Positions 24,633 through 33,248 of a stretch of 38,991 nt of DNA are shown piece by piece. A model generated the notes under the pieces. That model was given only the letters and a program-made list of their open reading frames with translations. It was not told where the DNA came from and ran no database searches. Location of the stretch: the IMG/VR virus record IMGVR_UViG_3300005822_000001, positions 1-38,991 of that record; one strand, given 5' to 3'. Each line of letters begins with the position of its first letter. Within the stretch, counting starts at the first letter, position 1. Made by a program: the position numbers and the translations under genes. The stretch is from a virus.

Positions 24633-26488
24633 TGGCAGTTCCAACTTATGGCACTGATCTAGCCCTTATTGATGATGCACAGGCTGTAGGCTCCTACTCG
24701 GCAACGGGTGGAGGTGCGGCTGCGCTCAATGATGAGACTGATTACTTCATCAACAACACGCAGTGTATCTCGAAGAATGGTTTCACGGCTACAACGAAGG
24801 GCATCATCCACGATGACGTAGCCGCGCCGACTATTACTGCGGGCGATTGCGTCTTTATATGGGCTCGTCAGGCGAACCGCAACATCTTGGACACCATCGC
24901 CAATAGCGGTGGTGCGGTTATCATGGGGACCTCCAATGCGAACTACGACTTTTGGAACGTAGACGGTTCTAACGCCGAAGGTTCTAACCTTCTCTCGTGG
25001 ATCACGTATGCAGTAGACCCCACGGCTACCGCAGACGGAACGGTCGGTACTCCGGGTACCTACGATCACTTCGGATTCCGTTGGAAGATTCTTGGTTCGG
25101 GCTCTCTGAAGGGCGCACCCAACGCAGTAGGTGTCTCGCGACACGGTCGCGAGCTGACTGTCATTGATGGGCAGGCCGCAAACTATGGCACCTTCCTGGG
25201 CGCGGGTACCTTCGACTCTGACATTACTCGACGATGGGGCATCCTCACTCCCGTTTCGGGTGGTTACTGGTTCCACGGCGCTTTCGTTATGGGAACGGTC
25301 GCAACATCGGTTGACTTCCGCGACTCTGACAGAAACATAAACGTCCTAGACGACCCACACGCACCTACAGGATTCAACGAGTTCGAGATTAGGAATGCGT
25401 CGAGTAACGTCGAGTGGACGAACATTGTTATCAAGCACCTTGGAGCGAACACGAACCCTTCGCTTCTCACCCTCAACGTTGGCACGTTCACCGGCTTGCT
25501 TTGCCAGTTTGATGGAATGTCAACTACTACGTTCTCCTCCACACAGAGCTGTACCTTTTCCACATGGTCGAACAGCGACCGCATAAACTTGAACGAGGCT
25601 GACATCTCTGGGTCGAGCATCCTCACCCCGACCGTCGCAGCGGACGAGGGCGCGGTTTTTGACGACCGCACGACTACCGGCGCAACGAACATCTCTGAGC
25701 TTGATAACTGCGAGTTCTCTATAGGAACCAACTCTCATCACGCCATCCGATTTGGTACAGGCGTGGATGATGATATTACTCTCACAGGTATTGAGTTCAC
25801 AGGCTTCTCTGCTACAGCAGACGCTACAAACGCTACTCTTCGTTTCGATGCCACCACAGGCACGATGAACGTCAACTTGGTTGACTGCACAGTAGATGGC
25901 AACCCTGCAACTACAGCTAACGTTGGTGTGGATGATGCAGCTGGTATTGTAGTAACCCTTGTCGTTGACCCCAAGACCACTAAACTCACCATCACAGAGG
26001 CTGATGGCACTTTCATTGAGAATGCCAGAGTGTTCTTGGAGACCGCTGACAACGGTGGAGGCTCCGGTTTCCCTTACGAAGCTGCAGTTTCCACCTTGAC
26101 ACAAGCTGCAGGCGTGGCTACATTAACAGCGAGTGCGGCACATGGATTGGATACGGGCGACAAGGTTGTCGTTCGTGGAGCAGCTGAGCAGCCGTACAAC
26201 GCTGTTGCATCTATCACTGTCACAAGCACAACTGTATTCACTTATGCAGTTGATTCAGGAGCTACAACACCTGCTGGTGGAACACCAGTATTCTCATACG
26301 TCCCTATTCAGGGACTAACTAACGCAAGCGGCGTAATCCAGTCCTCAAAGACATGGCCCGCTTCACAGTCCCTAAAAGGCTATGCGCGCAAGAGTTCAGC
26401 TTCACCTTACTTTAAACAATCAGCGATTAGTATTGCCGATGCCAGTGGTGGCACCGACTTACAAGTTGCATTACAACCGGACGAATAA
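24632..26488 (+). CDS. Virion structural protein, probable tail/fibre type
   Basis: This 618-residue beta-rich protein has a large unrecognised N-terminal part (1-450, including repeated ISGS/DIS-like strands). The segment LTITEADGTFIENARVFLETAD (about 480-500, quoted in part) is next. A classic phage domain follows: TLTASAAHGLDTGDKVVVRG, then a TVFTYAVDSG strand at about residues 510-555. The last element is widespread in tail and baseplate-associated proteins. The start overlaps the preceding tiny gene. Confidence 0.6.
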   Translation: MAVPTYGTDLALIDDAQAVGSYSATGGGAAALNDETDYFINNTQCISKNGFTATTKGIIHDDVAAPTITAGDCVFIWARQANRNILDTIANSGGAVIMGTSNANYDFWNVDGSNAEGSNLLSWITYAVDPTATADGTVGTPGTYDHFGFRWKILGSGSLKGAPNAVGVSRHGRELTVIDGQAANYGTFLGAGTFDSDITRRWGILTPVSGGYWFHGAFVMGTVATSVDFRDSDRNINVLDDPHAPTGFNEFEIRNASSNVEWTNIVIKHLGANTNPSLLTLNVGTFTGLLCQFDGMSTTTFSSTQSCTFSTWSNSDRINLNEADISGSSILTPTVAADEGAVFDDRTTTGATNISELDNCEFSIGTNSHHAIRFGTGVDDDITLTGIEFTGFSATADATNATLRFDATTGTMNVNLVDCTVDGNPATTANVGVDDAAGIVVTLVVDPKTTKLTITEADGTFIENARVFLETADNGGGSGFPYEAAVSTLTQAAGVATLTASAAHGLDTGDKVVVRGAAEQPYNAVASITVTSTTVFTYAVDSGATTPAGGTPVFSYVPIQGLTNASGVIQSSKTWPASQSLKGYARKSSASPYFKQSAISIADASGGTDLQVALQPDE

Positions 26489-26490
26489 CA

Positions 26491-26817
26491 ATGACCATTG
26501 GATCCACTAGCGGAAAAGAACCAGATCACATCGAAGACGGCGACCTCAAGACGCTGGACGAGATGAGAGGTGCCATGAAGGACCTGCACAAGGCTAAGCT
26601 CTCTCTTAACGAGAAGGCCACTGTCGAAGGTGTCATGGTTCAGATAGACGTGCTGAGGCAGCAGATGGAAATGCAGGGCGAGCAGATGAATAGGCTCATC
26701 GGCATGTACACCACACTAAAGAACCAGTTCGACCAATACCAGGCCCAGCGTGTCATCGAGCTGCAGTCTTGGCTAGCTAATGGCGGGTCTACTACACCCG
26801 AAGATATGGAGAAGTAA
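26491..26817 (+). CDS. Coiled-coil protein in structural block
   Basis: This 108-residue protein is dominated by a helix rich in Met/Gln/Leu heptads (about residues 40-95), likely an oligomeric coiled coil. It sits between two virion-type genes, so it is probably a particle or assembly component. No family recognised. Confidence 0.7.
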   Translation: MTIGSTSGKEPDHIEDGDLKTLDEMRGAMKDLHKAKLSLNEKATVEGVMVQIDVLRQQMEMQGEQMNRLIGMYTTLKNQFDQYQAQRVIELQSWLANGGSTTPEDMEK

Positions 26818-26823
26818 ACTCCC

Positions 26824-27603
26824 GTGGCTCTCAGTCTCAATCCAGCAACAAAGGTGATTACGATTCCGCAAGCAGATTTGACGTTTGTGTCGGGAACGTT
26901 GTACGAGCTGGATACTAATGCTTTTCGCCTAAATGTGTTAGCGTTGATATCTAGTGAGCCTTACATCTGGATGCCGGATGCTTATATCCATAATACTGAG
27001 GTAACTGTGGCAGGGACTACCTTTGCCCGCACCTTGGAGTTTATCAATGGATATAGCGTAGAGTTCGAGAACCTTTCCTATTCCGTGCGCCTTTCTGGTT
27101 CGAACAATAACATCTTTGATGTTGAAAATGGCATCTTGGTACAGAACCTTGTACAGGTTATCGCTCAAAACTCCGGTGGTCTAATCGTCAGTGTTCCAGC
27201 TCTTACAGCTCAGGAAACTGCGGACGCAGTATGGACTCCACCAGCTACCGATTACACAGACCCACTAACTATGGGTGGCAAGCTGTTCACAACGCTTGCT
27301 GCTTTGCCTACGGATACGCGAGATGCTGTTTGGACAGCCGCAACCACCTTGTACTCCGATGATACTAAGATGGGCGGCAAGATTCTGGCAGACCTAACCG
27401 CCCTTCTTACTGCTCTTAGTGGCGGGGTGGATTTGTCACCTACGCAGACACTTCAGCTCAAAGAGATTTGGCAGGTTCTGGGCCTAGACCCAGCCAACGT
27501 GCTTACAGTATCCAAGACCCTACGAACAGCAGGTACAGCTGTTACACAAACAATCCAAGAGGATGTTCCAGTCGCAGGTTCGGTGCGCGTAACTAAGACA
27601 TAA
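26824..27603 (+). CDS. Phage structural protein
   Basis: This 259-residue protein starts at GTG. Its N-terminal half has the recognisable phage pattern PDAYIHNTEVTVAGTTFART, then LEFINGYSVEFEN and YSVRLSGSNNNIFDV. The second half contains two related units beginning DAVWTPP...MGGK and DAVWTAA...MGGK (about residues 135-195), an internal duplication. Likely a virion or tail protein; the exact location is unknown. Confidence 0.65.
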   Translation: MALSLNPATKVITIPQADLTFVSGTLYELDTNAFRLNVLALISSEPYIWMPDAYIHNTEVTVAGTTFARTLEFINGYSVEFENLSYSVRLSGSNNNIFDVENGILVQNLVQVIAQNSGGLIVSVPALTAQETADAVWTPPATDYTDPLTMGGKLFTTLAALPTDTRDAVWTAATTLYSDDTKMGGKILADLTALLTALSGGVDLSPTQTLQLKEIWQVLGLDPANVLTVSKTLRTAGTAVTQTIQEDVPVAGSVRVTKT

Positions 27604-28016
27604 TGGCTACCGTAACTGTCATAGCTGATCCACTATCCATTGCTACCCATGGCCTACTTGACGGGTCGTTTGGTACGGCTATACGTGGTTGGATCATCTA
27701 TGAGGAGATTCAAGACATCGTATCCGTCCCATTGGCTCCAGGCTGGTGGGTTCGTAGAGACGAGACAGAGCAGTGGTACGGCCCTCTATCATACAGGGAT
27801 GCTAACCATCAGGCTAGAACTATGACCAAGCCTAAATACCTCACCAATGCTATTACCGTTGAGTATGCGCAGGTTGGTCAGGTTGTGGGCGCGCGTCCAG
27901 GGGATCCTTCCACCTTGCAGCCCGAGATGAAAGTTGTATACTTGTACGAAAACGGCAAACAATACCTAGGCGGTAGGATGGCCGAGTTCAACAAAGACAA
28001 GGTACCAGTGTCGTGA
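27603..28016 (+). CDS. Hypothetical protein in structural block
   Basis: This 137-residue protein overlaps the previous stop (TAATG) and the next start (GTGA). It is beta-like with Trp-rich segments (GWIIYEEIQ, APGWWVRRDE, EQWYGPL). A virion or assembly role is inferred from position only. Confidence 0.65.
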   Translation: MATVTVIADPLSIATHGLLDGSFGTAIRGWIIYEEIQDIVSVPLAPGWWVRRDETEQWYGPLSYRDANHQARTMTKPKYLTNAITVEYAQVGQVVGARPGDPSTLQPEMKVVYLYENGKQYLGGRMAEFNKDKVPVS

Positions 28017-28660
28017 CAAAAGCATACGCCGACTACCAGACGTATGTAGACTTGCTTCTTGAGCATAGGCCTACGCTCATCATTGGGTTTGACGAGACCG
28101 GAAACGGCGCTATCGCTGGTCCACTGGCTGTGGGTGCTTGTGCGCTTGAGCTTGACTTCTCAAAGAAGGTCAAAGACTCTAAGCGCTATTCTGATTCGTC
28201 CCGCCTAAAGGCGTATGCGATGGTGAAAGCCGAGTCTCTTAGTAGCAAGACGTTCTATGCGTATCCTGATGCCATTCTGGAGCACGGACATGCGGCTTCT
28301 CTCACCGACCTTTACACACAAGCCCTTACATATATGTATGAGGAGTATGGAGACGCTGGGCTTTACATCTTGGACGGAAACCAGGTTGTTGAAGGCCTAG
28401 ACATCCCGCATACAGCTTTAGTGAAAGCCGACGACTTTATTCCAGCTGTATCAGCCGCTTCTATTGTGGCTAAGGTAGATCGTGATTATATTATGCAAAG
28501 CATACAGCCCGACCCCTGGCACTTTGAAACGTCTAAAGGGTATCCCACGCCTGCCCACCTTAGGGTGCTCGCTGCGAGGGGTCCTATAGAGGGCATACAC
28601 AGAATGAATATCGAAAAGGTTCAGAAAGCCTTCGATAAAGTAGGATGGTACAAAGAATAA
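28013..28660 (+). CDS. Ribonuclease HII-like enzyme with altered GRG motif
   Basis: This 215-residue protein carries all four RNase HII acidic residues: Asp27 and Glu28 (FDETGNG), Asp121 (ILDGN) and Asp158 (SIVAKVDRDYI). It also has the family signature VKDSKRYS and the KGYPTPAH motif. RNase HII uses a Gly-Arg-Gly motif after the first Asp-Glu to read the RNA-DNA junction; here it reads Gly-Asn-Gly (30-32). Catalysis should remain but single-ribonucleotide recognition may differ. The enzyme would remove RNA from DNA, for example primers. GTG start. Confidence 0.88.
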   Translation: MTKAYADYQTYVDLLLEHRPTLIIGFDETGNGAIAGPLAVGACALELDFSKKVKDSKRYSDSSRLKAYAMVKAESLSSKTFYAYPDAILEHGHAASLTDLYTQALTYMYEEYGDAGLYILDGNQVVEGLDIPHTALVKADDFIPAVSAASIVAKVDRDYIMQSIQPDPWHFETSKGYPTPAHLRVLAARGPIEGIHRMNIEKVQKAFDKVGWYKE

Positions 28661-28664
28661 GACA

Positions 28665-28865
28665 ATGCAAAAGCCGATAGAACAAATCAAGCACGGAGAC
28701 AAAATCCTTGCAGCAATGGAAGAAGAAGCCCTCTTCTTCGTTGAGGATATCCGCAGGGCTACTGGCTTAGACAAGAAAACTCTACAAAGTGCTCTGTCTA
28801 GGCTACTCAAGAACCGCTACCTATACAAGAATGATAGGGGCCAGTGGTTTAGGTTAGAGGACTAA
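28665..28865 (+). CDS. Winged helix-turn-helix DNA-binding protein
   Basis: This 66-residue protein looks like a compact winged helix: FFVEDIRRATGLDKKTLQSA for the helices, then LSRLLKNRYLYKNDRGQWF as recognition helix end and wing. Candidate phage transcription regulator; possible targets are the inverted repeats at 22052-22088 or 38511-38548, which is only a suggestion. Confidence 0.65.
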   Translation: MQKPIEQIKHGDKILAAMEEEALFFVEDIRRATGLDKKTLQSALSRLLKNRYLYKNDRGQWFRLED

Positions 28866-28878
28866 GAGTAGGGACAAC

Positions 28879-29850
28879 ATGGGGAAAAAGATATCACTAT
28901 ACGGTGTGGAGGACTGGTCCTCTGGTCACCATTTGGCCGCGTTAGAAGCTTACATCGCTAAGGGGCACTCGTGCGCCACCAACAGCGTGCAAACAGCTGT
29001 ACAAGCGTGCCTTGAGCTTTTGGGTACCCGGTCTTCTATAGTTCCGGTTATCCTTCCAGTAACAGCTCCGCCCGACACCTTAGCTGGTGTGCTGAGAGCG
29101 GGAGCACACCCTATGCTTCTGGACATTGATGAGGACACTCTTCAAATGGACCCAGCACAGCTCAGGGATGCCATAGCTTTGTTGGCTGAGGATGAGAGGG
29201 TGCCAATTGTCCTTTTCAATCGGCCATTTGGCAGTCCTGTTTCGCCAGACTTGCTGGTGCAGGTAGACGAGCTATGCTCTATTTGTGACTCGCGCCTGGT
29301 TCCCCACCCTGATTTGGTGGAGGAGGACCTGCCCGCAGTGTTCAATATCTTTGACCTGACACCTATTTGTGGCAATGGAGCAGTAGTTGTTCATGCCTTC
29401 CCCAAGCAGATGGCACAGCTCAGAGCCGTCAGAAACGGGCCTATGGGCCTCGCTGGGGCACTCTCCGAGGTCCAAGCCAAGAACGTATTGGCTCACCTAA
29501 AGAGCTACCCACTTGAGATAAGTCTTTATAAGAGCATGGTTTGTAGCTATCTTGAAGAGCCAGAAGCTCCAGAGCATCTATTGCATAGCAAATGGCCCGC
29601 TCCCCTGTGGTTCCGAGTTCCTAATGCTCGCAAAGCCGTGGCCCAACTGGCTTCCTATGGTATTGAAGCAGCGGTGGGCCTAACTCCTCTATACATCCTT
29701 GAAGAGGTTAGGAATAGGTACCAAGAGGAGCCTGAGTATCCTGTAGCCGATAAGCTACAGAACAGTTTTGTATGTGTCCCAACCCACCAGAATGTGCAGG
29801 GCCACGAGAAGAAGATTATCCAGCACATCAACGAGGTACAAAGTGAGTAA
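28879..29850 (+). CDS. Degenerate DegT/DnrJ-type aminotransferase homologue
   Basis: This 323-residue protein keeps the DegT fold outline: VILPVTAPPDTLAGVLRAGA, MLLDIDEDTLQMDPAQL and the GPMGLAGALSEVQAKNVLAH helix. The PLP site is lost. The usual SGT near residue 36 is NSVQT. The FSFHxxK stretch that holds the PLP lysine reads FNIFDLTPICGNGAVVV (155-171) with no lysine. It cannot be a standard sugar aminotransferase. Like the SDR homologue at 21226, it appears to be a fold reused without its chemistry. It overlaps the ParB-like gene by 8 bases. Confidence 0.75.
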   Translation: MGKKISLYGVEDWSSGHHLAALEAYIAKGHSCATNSVQTAVQACLELLGTRSSIVPVILPVTAPPDTLAGVLRAGAHPMLLDIDEDTLQMDPAQLRDAIALLAEDERVPIVLFNRPFGSPVSPDLLVQVDELCSICDSRLVPHPDLVEEDLPAVFNIFDLTPICGNGAVVVHAFPKQMAQLRAVRNGPMGLAGALSEVQAKNVLAHLKSYPLEISLYKSMVCSYLEEPEAPEHLLHSKWPAPLWFRVPNARKAVAQLASYGIEAAVGLTPLYILEEVRNRYQEEPEYPVADKLQNSFVCVPTHQNVQGHEKKIIQHINEVQSE

Positions 29851-30664
29851 GAAGAACGTAGCTGTCCATATGCCCGAGATGATCCCTACGGAGCTTCTCA
29901 CAGAGCACCCGCGAAACTCTAATAAGCAGTCTAAGCATATGTTCAAACAGCTTAGGGAATCCATTCGGGAACAAGGATTTGATGAGACCCTTACCGTGGT
30001 TCCCCGAGATGACGGGAATGATGGGTATTGGATCGTGGCAGGAAACCATCGCTTCCGAGCTGGGGTAGCAGAGGGAATGGATGAGTTCCCCGGTGTGGTC
30101 CGAAAGGATTGGGATGCCGTGCAGCAGCAGATTGAGATAGTTCGCAGAAACTATGTTCGTGGCGCAATCGACAAAGATGCTTTCACCATCGCTGTCAACG
30201 CTTTGTCCGCCGAGCAAGAGGTTACGGTAGCTGAGATCCGAGAGGCTATGGGCTTTGAGGACACTGAGGCATTCCTTGACTACTACAAGGAAGAGAACGA
30301 GCGCCAAGAGAGAGCTATGGCCGCAGCAGTCGAGCACCGCAGTAGCGCACCCGCTATCAACATGATTGATGACATGGGACTCGTGCTGTCCACAATCTTC
30401 GAGGAGCACGGGGACACAGTTCCTTACAGCTTTCTCATCTTCCCCGCCGGGGGTAGATCCCACATGTTTTGTGCAGCTACACCCGCTTTGGTGCGTAGCC
30501 TCACATCTGTAGCTGAGTATTGTATCGCAAATCACCTGGATATCAACGTTGTTTTGGGCGGATTGCTCACGATTGGCATAGATACCAGCGGTATGATAGG
30601 CTCTAAGGAAGTAATTGAGGCGGGCTCCGTGGACCTGGACAAGGAACCTAAAGAAGAGTTCTAA
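29843..30664 (+). CDS. ParB/Srx-like domain protein
   Basis: I start at the GTG overlapping the DegT-like stop, giving 273 residues. The N-terminal 90 residues match the ParB/Srx domain: TELLTEHPRNSN, LRESIREQGFDETLTVV and the nucleotide-binding GNHRFRA box. A helical middle follows (about 95-155), then an unrecognised C-terminal domain. In phages such proteins often sit beside the terminase gene, as here, and may bind DNA or hydrolyse nucleotides. Confidence 0.75.
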   Translation: MSKKNVAVHMPEMIPTELLTEHPRNSNKQSKHMFKQLRESIREQGFDETLTVVPRDDGNDGYWIVAGNHRFRAGVAEGMDEFPGVVRKDWDAVQQQIEIVRRNYVRGAIDKDAFTIAVNALSAEQEVTVAEIREAMGFEDTEAFLDYYKEENERQERAMAAAVEHRSSAPAINMIDDMGLVLSTIFEEHGDTVPYSFLIFPAGGRSHMFCAATPALVRSLTSVAEYCIANHLDINVVLGGLLTIGIDTSGMIGSKEVIEAGSVDLDKEPKEEF

Positions 30665-30885
30665 TGAAACGATACCAAAACTGCTCCTGGCCCGTAAAGC
30701 TATGGCGCTGCCGATGGCACCTCCTTAGGCCCTTCTGGGCTATCAGGTTCTACTGGTACAGCGATAAGAGGACCACGACCTTCTCTGATGCGTGGAGCTA
30801 TGCTCATGGCTGGGCTCACTACTGCATGGAGTGGTGGTACACCCACGATGAGGTCCGAGATCAAATGAAAGACAAGTTTAGATGA
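30664..30885 (+). CDS. Small Trp-rich basic protein
   Basis: This 73-residue protein overlaps the previous stop by TAATG and the terminase by ATGA. It has ten Trp and many Arg/Lys residues (WPVKLWRCRWHLLRPFW). No family recognised. Placement directly before TerL suggests packaging, but a small terminase is usually longer. Confidence 0.6.
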   Translation: MKRYQNCSWPVKLWRCRWHLLRPFWAIRFYWYSDKRTTTFSDAWSYAHGWAHYCMEWWYTHDEVRDQMKDKFR

Positions 30886-32615
30886 CCGTAGAGATACATA
30901 CTCCGAGCCCTATTATTAGGCCAGAGGACATCACAATGGACGACCTTAGAAACCTTTCTAAGGACTCGTTTCCGCTGTGGTGCCTGGCTCATGGAGCTGA
31001 GGTCGATAACAACCCTGTGGAGTTCGAACACCATAGGTATCTCCTACCTGTCTATGCAGACCAGTCCAATGAGGTCGTGCTCGCTAAAGCAGCACAGCTT
31101 GGAGCTACTGTTTGGATGATGCTCCGCATCCTGTGGTGGCTGCACGCTCACCCAGGGCGTAAAGCAGGGCTGTACATGCCCAATAAGGAGCTTGTGGACA
31201 ACACCTCGGCTGACAGGCTCACCCCGCTCATGCAGTCTGTGCCTCCTATTCGTGAGATATCTGATGTGAACGACAAGCTGGGCCTACGAAAGGTTGGGAA
31301 GTCGTCTTTCTACCTCTTACACCTGGGGGGTAAGTCAGCAAAGGACTCCGTGCCTTTGGACTACGTTAGCTTCGACGAGATTCGTCTCTGTAGTGACAAG
31401 GATATCGACCAGACGATGGAACGTATCGCTCACTCACCCTACAAGATGAAGCTATTCGCTTCTACTACAGGTTTACCAGGGTCGAACATCGACATGCGGT
31501 TCAACCTGGGCCGCCAGTATACGTGGCAAGCCAAGTGTGGCTGCCCCGATGGCTGCAACTTAGCCAGAACATTCCCTGACTGCATCGTTCCTGATGACCC
31601 AAGGCGACCCGGTGAGGTCTACCTTCGCTGCCCCAAGTGCAAGTACGAGATCAAGAACCCTCAGAACGGGCGCTATGAGTCTCACAACCCAGGGGCAGAC
31701 TACAACAGCTACCATGTGTCCCAGCTGGTGTCCAGGTTCATTACTCCTAAAGAGATTTGGGACTTCTGGAAGAGAACCACTAACCGTGCTGAGTTCTACA
31801 ATGCTAAACTGGGCCTTCCCTACGTGGATGCCGAGAACATGGGCATTACCCTGCCGCTCCTCAAAGCTGCCGTGGATGATAGCCTCCCGTGGGCCGAGCC
31901 CCGGAAGCAGGCAAGCAAGTGTGCTATGGGCGTTGACCAGGGCGCTGGTTACTTGATGGTGACTATCTCAGACCTGAAGGAAGGCAAGAAGCGCATACGC
32001 CACGTTGAGATCATCGAGCAGCACAACCCCGCCTATCGTGGCCCTGAGGGGGAGATCCTTAGCCCCTTCAACCGTTTGGGAGAGCTAATGCATGAGTTCA
32101 ATATAGGATTGGCTGTGGTGGATTACATGCCTAACACAAATGATGCCCTACAATTCGCTCGTCAGTTCCCAGGGCGCGTATTCCTCGCCTACTACTCCAG
32201 GGATGCCAAGGAAGTTGTGCAGTGGAACGACAAGAAGCAATACAAAGACACCATCAGGAAAGCTGGGCCTTTTCTCAAGTTCAAGCACACCTGTCAGATA
32301 GGTAGGTTCCCCTCCCTGGATTATATGTTCGGTGAGTTGAAGTCGGGTGCTTATGTCATACCTGACCCCGAGCGCCTACGTCAAATGGCTTACGATGAGA
32401 AGACCAACATCTTGGTTCCAATGGCTCCTTGTCAGCTTTTGTTCAACCACCTCACCCGCCTGGTGAAGCAGTGGCACGAAACGAACGAAGAGACAGGTGA
32501 TGGAAAATGGCAGTGGGTCTACGCAGGAGGAGATCCTCATTTGGCTCACTCGCTTAACTACTGTAACGTTGCGTTAGAGCGAATGAAGAGACAAACCCTC
32601 TTCACATTCGCCTAA
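30882..32615 (+). CDS. Terminase large subunit, GpA-like
   Basis: This 577-residue protein has the layout of lambda gpA-type terminases. The ATPase part has a deviant Walker A (KAAQLGATVW, 69-78) and Walker B with Asp165-Glu166 in YVSFDEI. A Cys-rich zinc-like insert (CGCPDGC...CPKCKYE, near 215-265) follows. The RNase H-fold nuclease has CAMGVDQGAG, AVVDYMPN and a late GGDPHLAHS Asp. It cuts concatemers and powers packaging into the capsid. It sits in the late operon downstream of the ParB-like gene. Confidence 0.9.
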   Translation: MTVEIHTPSPIIRPEDITMDDLRNLSKDSFPLWCLAHGAEVDNNPVEFEHHRYLLPVYADQSNEVVLAKAAQLGATVWMMLRILWWLHAHPGRKAGLYMPNKELVDNTSADRLTPLMQSVPPIREISDVNDKLGLRKVGKSSFYLLHLGGKSAKDSVPLDYVSFDEIRLCSDKDIDQTMERIAHSPYKMKLFASTTGLPGSNIDMRFNLGRQYTWQAKCGCPDGCNLARTFPDCIVPDDPRRPGEVYLRCPKCKYEIKNPQNGRYESHNPGADYNSYHVSQLVSRFITPKEIWDFWKRTTNRAEFYNAKLGLPYVDAENMGITLPLLKAAVDDSLPWAEPRKQASKCAMGVDQGAGYLMVTISDLKEGKKRIRHVEIIEQHNPAYRGPEGEILSPFNRLGELMHEFNIGLAVVDYMPNTNDALQFARQFPGRVFLAYYSRDAKEVVQWNDKKQYKDTIRKAGPFLKFKHTCQIGRFPSLDYMFGELKSGAYVIPDPERLRQMAYDEKTNILVPMAPCQLLFNHLTRLVKQWHETNEETGDGKWQWVYAGGDPHLAHSLNYCNVALERMKRQTLFTFA

Positions 32616-32633
32616 ACGAGGGGGATTTGTACC

Positions 32634-32876
32634 GTGCCATATATCAAGCAAGAAGACAGACTACCAATACCAGAAATGATTCCTGAGTCTGCAGGAGACC
32701 TAAACTACCTTTTCACTAAGCTCATACAAGAGTACATTGACGAGCGAGGTGGATTGAGCTATGCTATAATTAACGAAGTAGTAGGTGTTCTCGAATGCGC
32801 CAAGCTAGAGCTGTATAGGCGGCTAGCGGCACCTTACGAAGACGAAAAGAGAGAGCTGAATGGGGATGTCTACTGA
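32634..32876 (+). CDS. Conserved phage protein, MPYI..EDR type
   Basis: This 80-residue protein starts at GTG with GAGGGGG upstream. The pattern MPYIKQEDR, then GDLNYLFTKLIQEY, then ECAKLELYRR, PYED and a final NGDVY is one I recognise from many phages; I believe it is annotated as DUF6899. Function is unknown. Confidence 0.75.
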   Translation: MPYIKQEDRLPIPEMIPESAGDLNYLFTKLIQEYIDERGGLSYAIINEVVGVLECAKLELYRRLAAPYEDEKRELNGDVY

Positions 32877-32884
32877 ACATCCCC
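32862..32884 (+). promoter_or_regulatory. Hairpin spanning a stop codon
   Basis: GGGGATGT (32862-32869) and ACATCCCC (32877-32884) form a perfect 8-base stem with a 7-base loop that holds the TGA stop of the previous gene. No T-tract follows. It may block 3' exonucleases or affect coupling to the next gene. Confidence 0.4.
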
Positions 32885-32953
32885 CCAGTGCCCCATCTAC
32901 AACACCTCTTTCCCGGCCCTACAAGGGGTCATACAGCGGACTATAAGCCCACC

Positions 32954-33232
32954 ATGACCTCCACCCCCTTCAAGCCCAAATCGGCCCCTAAGAAGGCCCC
33001 GAGTGTTACTCTTACCCAAGAGGAAGAAACCTGCAACCGTCTCCTAGACGAGGTTAGGAGCCTTCACAGACAGCTTTATGAGGTTCGCTTTGAGGTGAAC
33101 AAGGCTGGACCTGACTTTGACAGAATGTCTGTAGTAGGTGGTGTTCAGAAGATCACGAAAGATATGCGCGAAGCACAAGCTAACGTCCGTAAGCTCGAAA
33201 AAGAGCTGGACAAGATGATAAAGAATTCCTAG
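32954..33232 (+). CDS. Coiled-coil hypothetical protein
   Basis: This 92-residue protein (ATG start; a GTG at 32888 would add 22 less convincing residues) has a basic N-terminus (KPKSAPKKAPS). Helical heptads follow (EVRSLHRQLYEVRFEVNKAG and the Lys/Glu-rich end). Neither start has a strong ribosome binding site. Function unknown. Confidence 0.55.
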   Translation: MTSTPFKPKSAPKKAPSVTLTQEEETCNRLLDEVRSLHRQLYEVRFEVNKAGPDFDRMSVVGGVQKITKDMREAQANVRKLEKELDKMIKNS

Positions 33233-33248
33233 AGGAGAGATAGATAAG

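Noticed and set aside
24659-26104. Minus-strand open frames opposite the second structural gene
   Set aside because: Same reasons: no motifs, unusual composition, complete overlap with a plausible virion gene.
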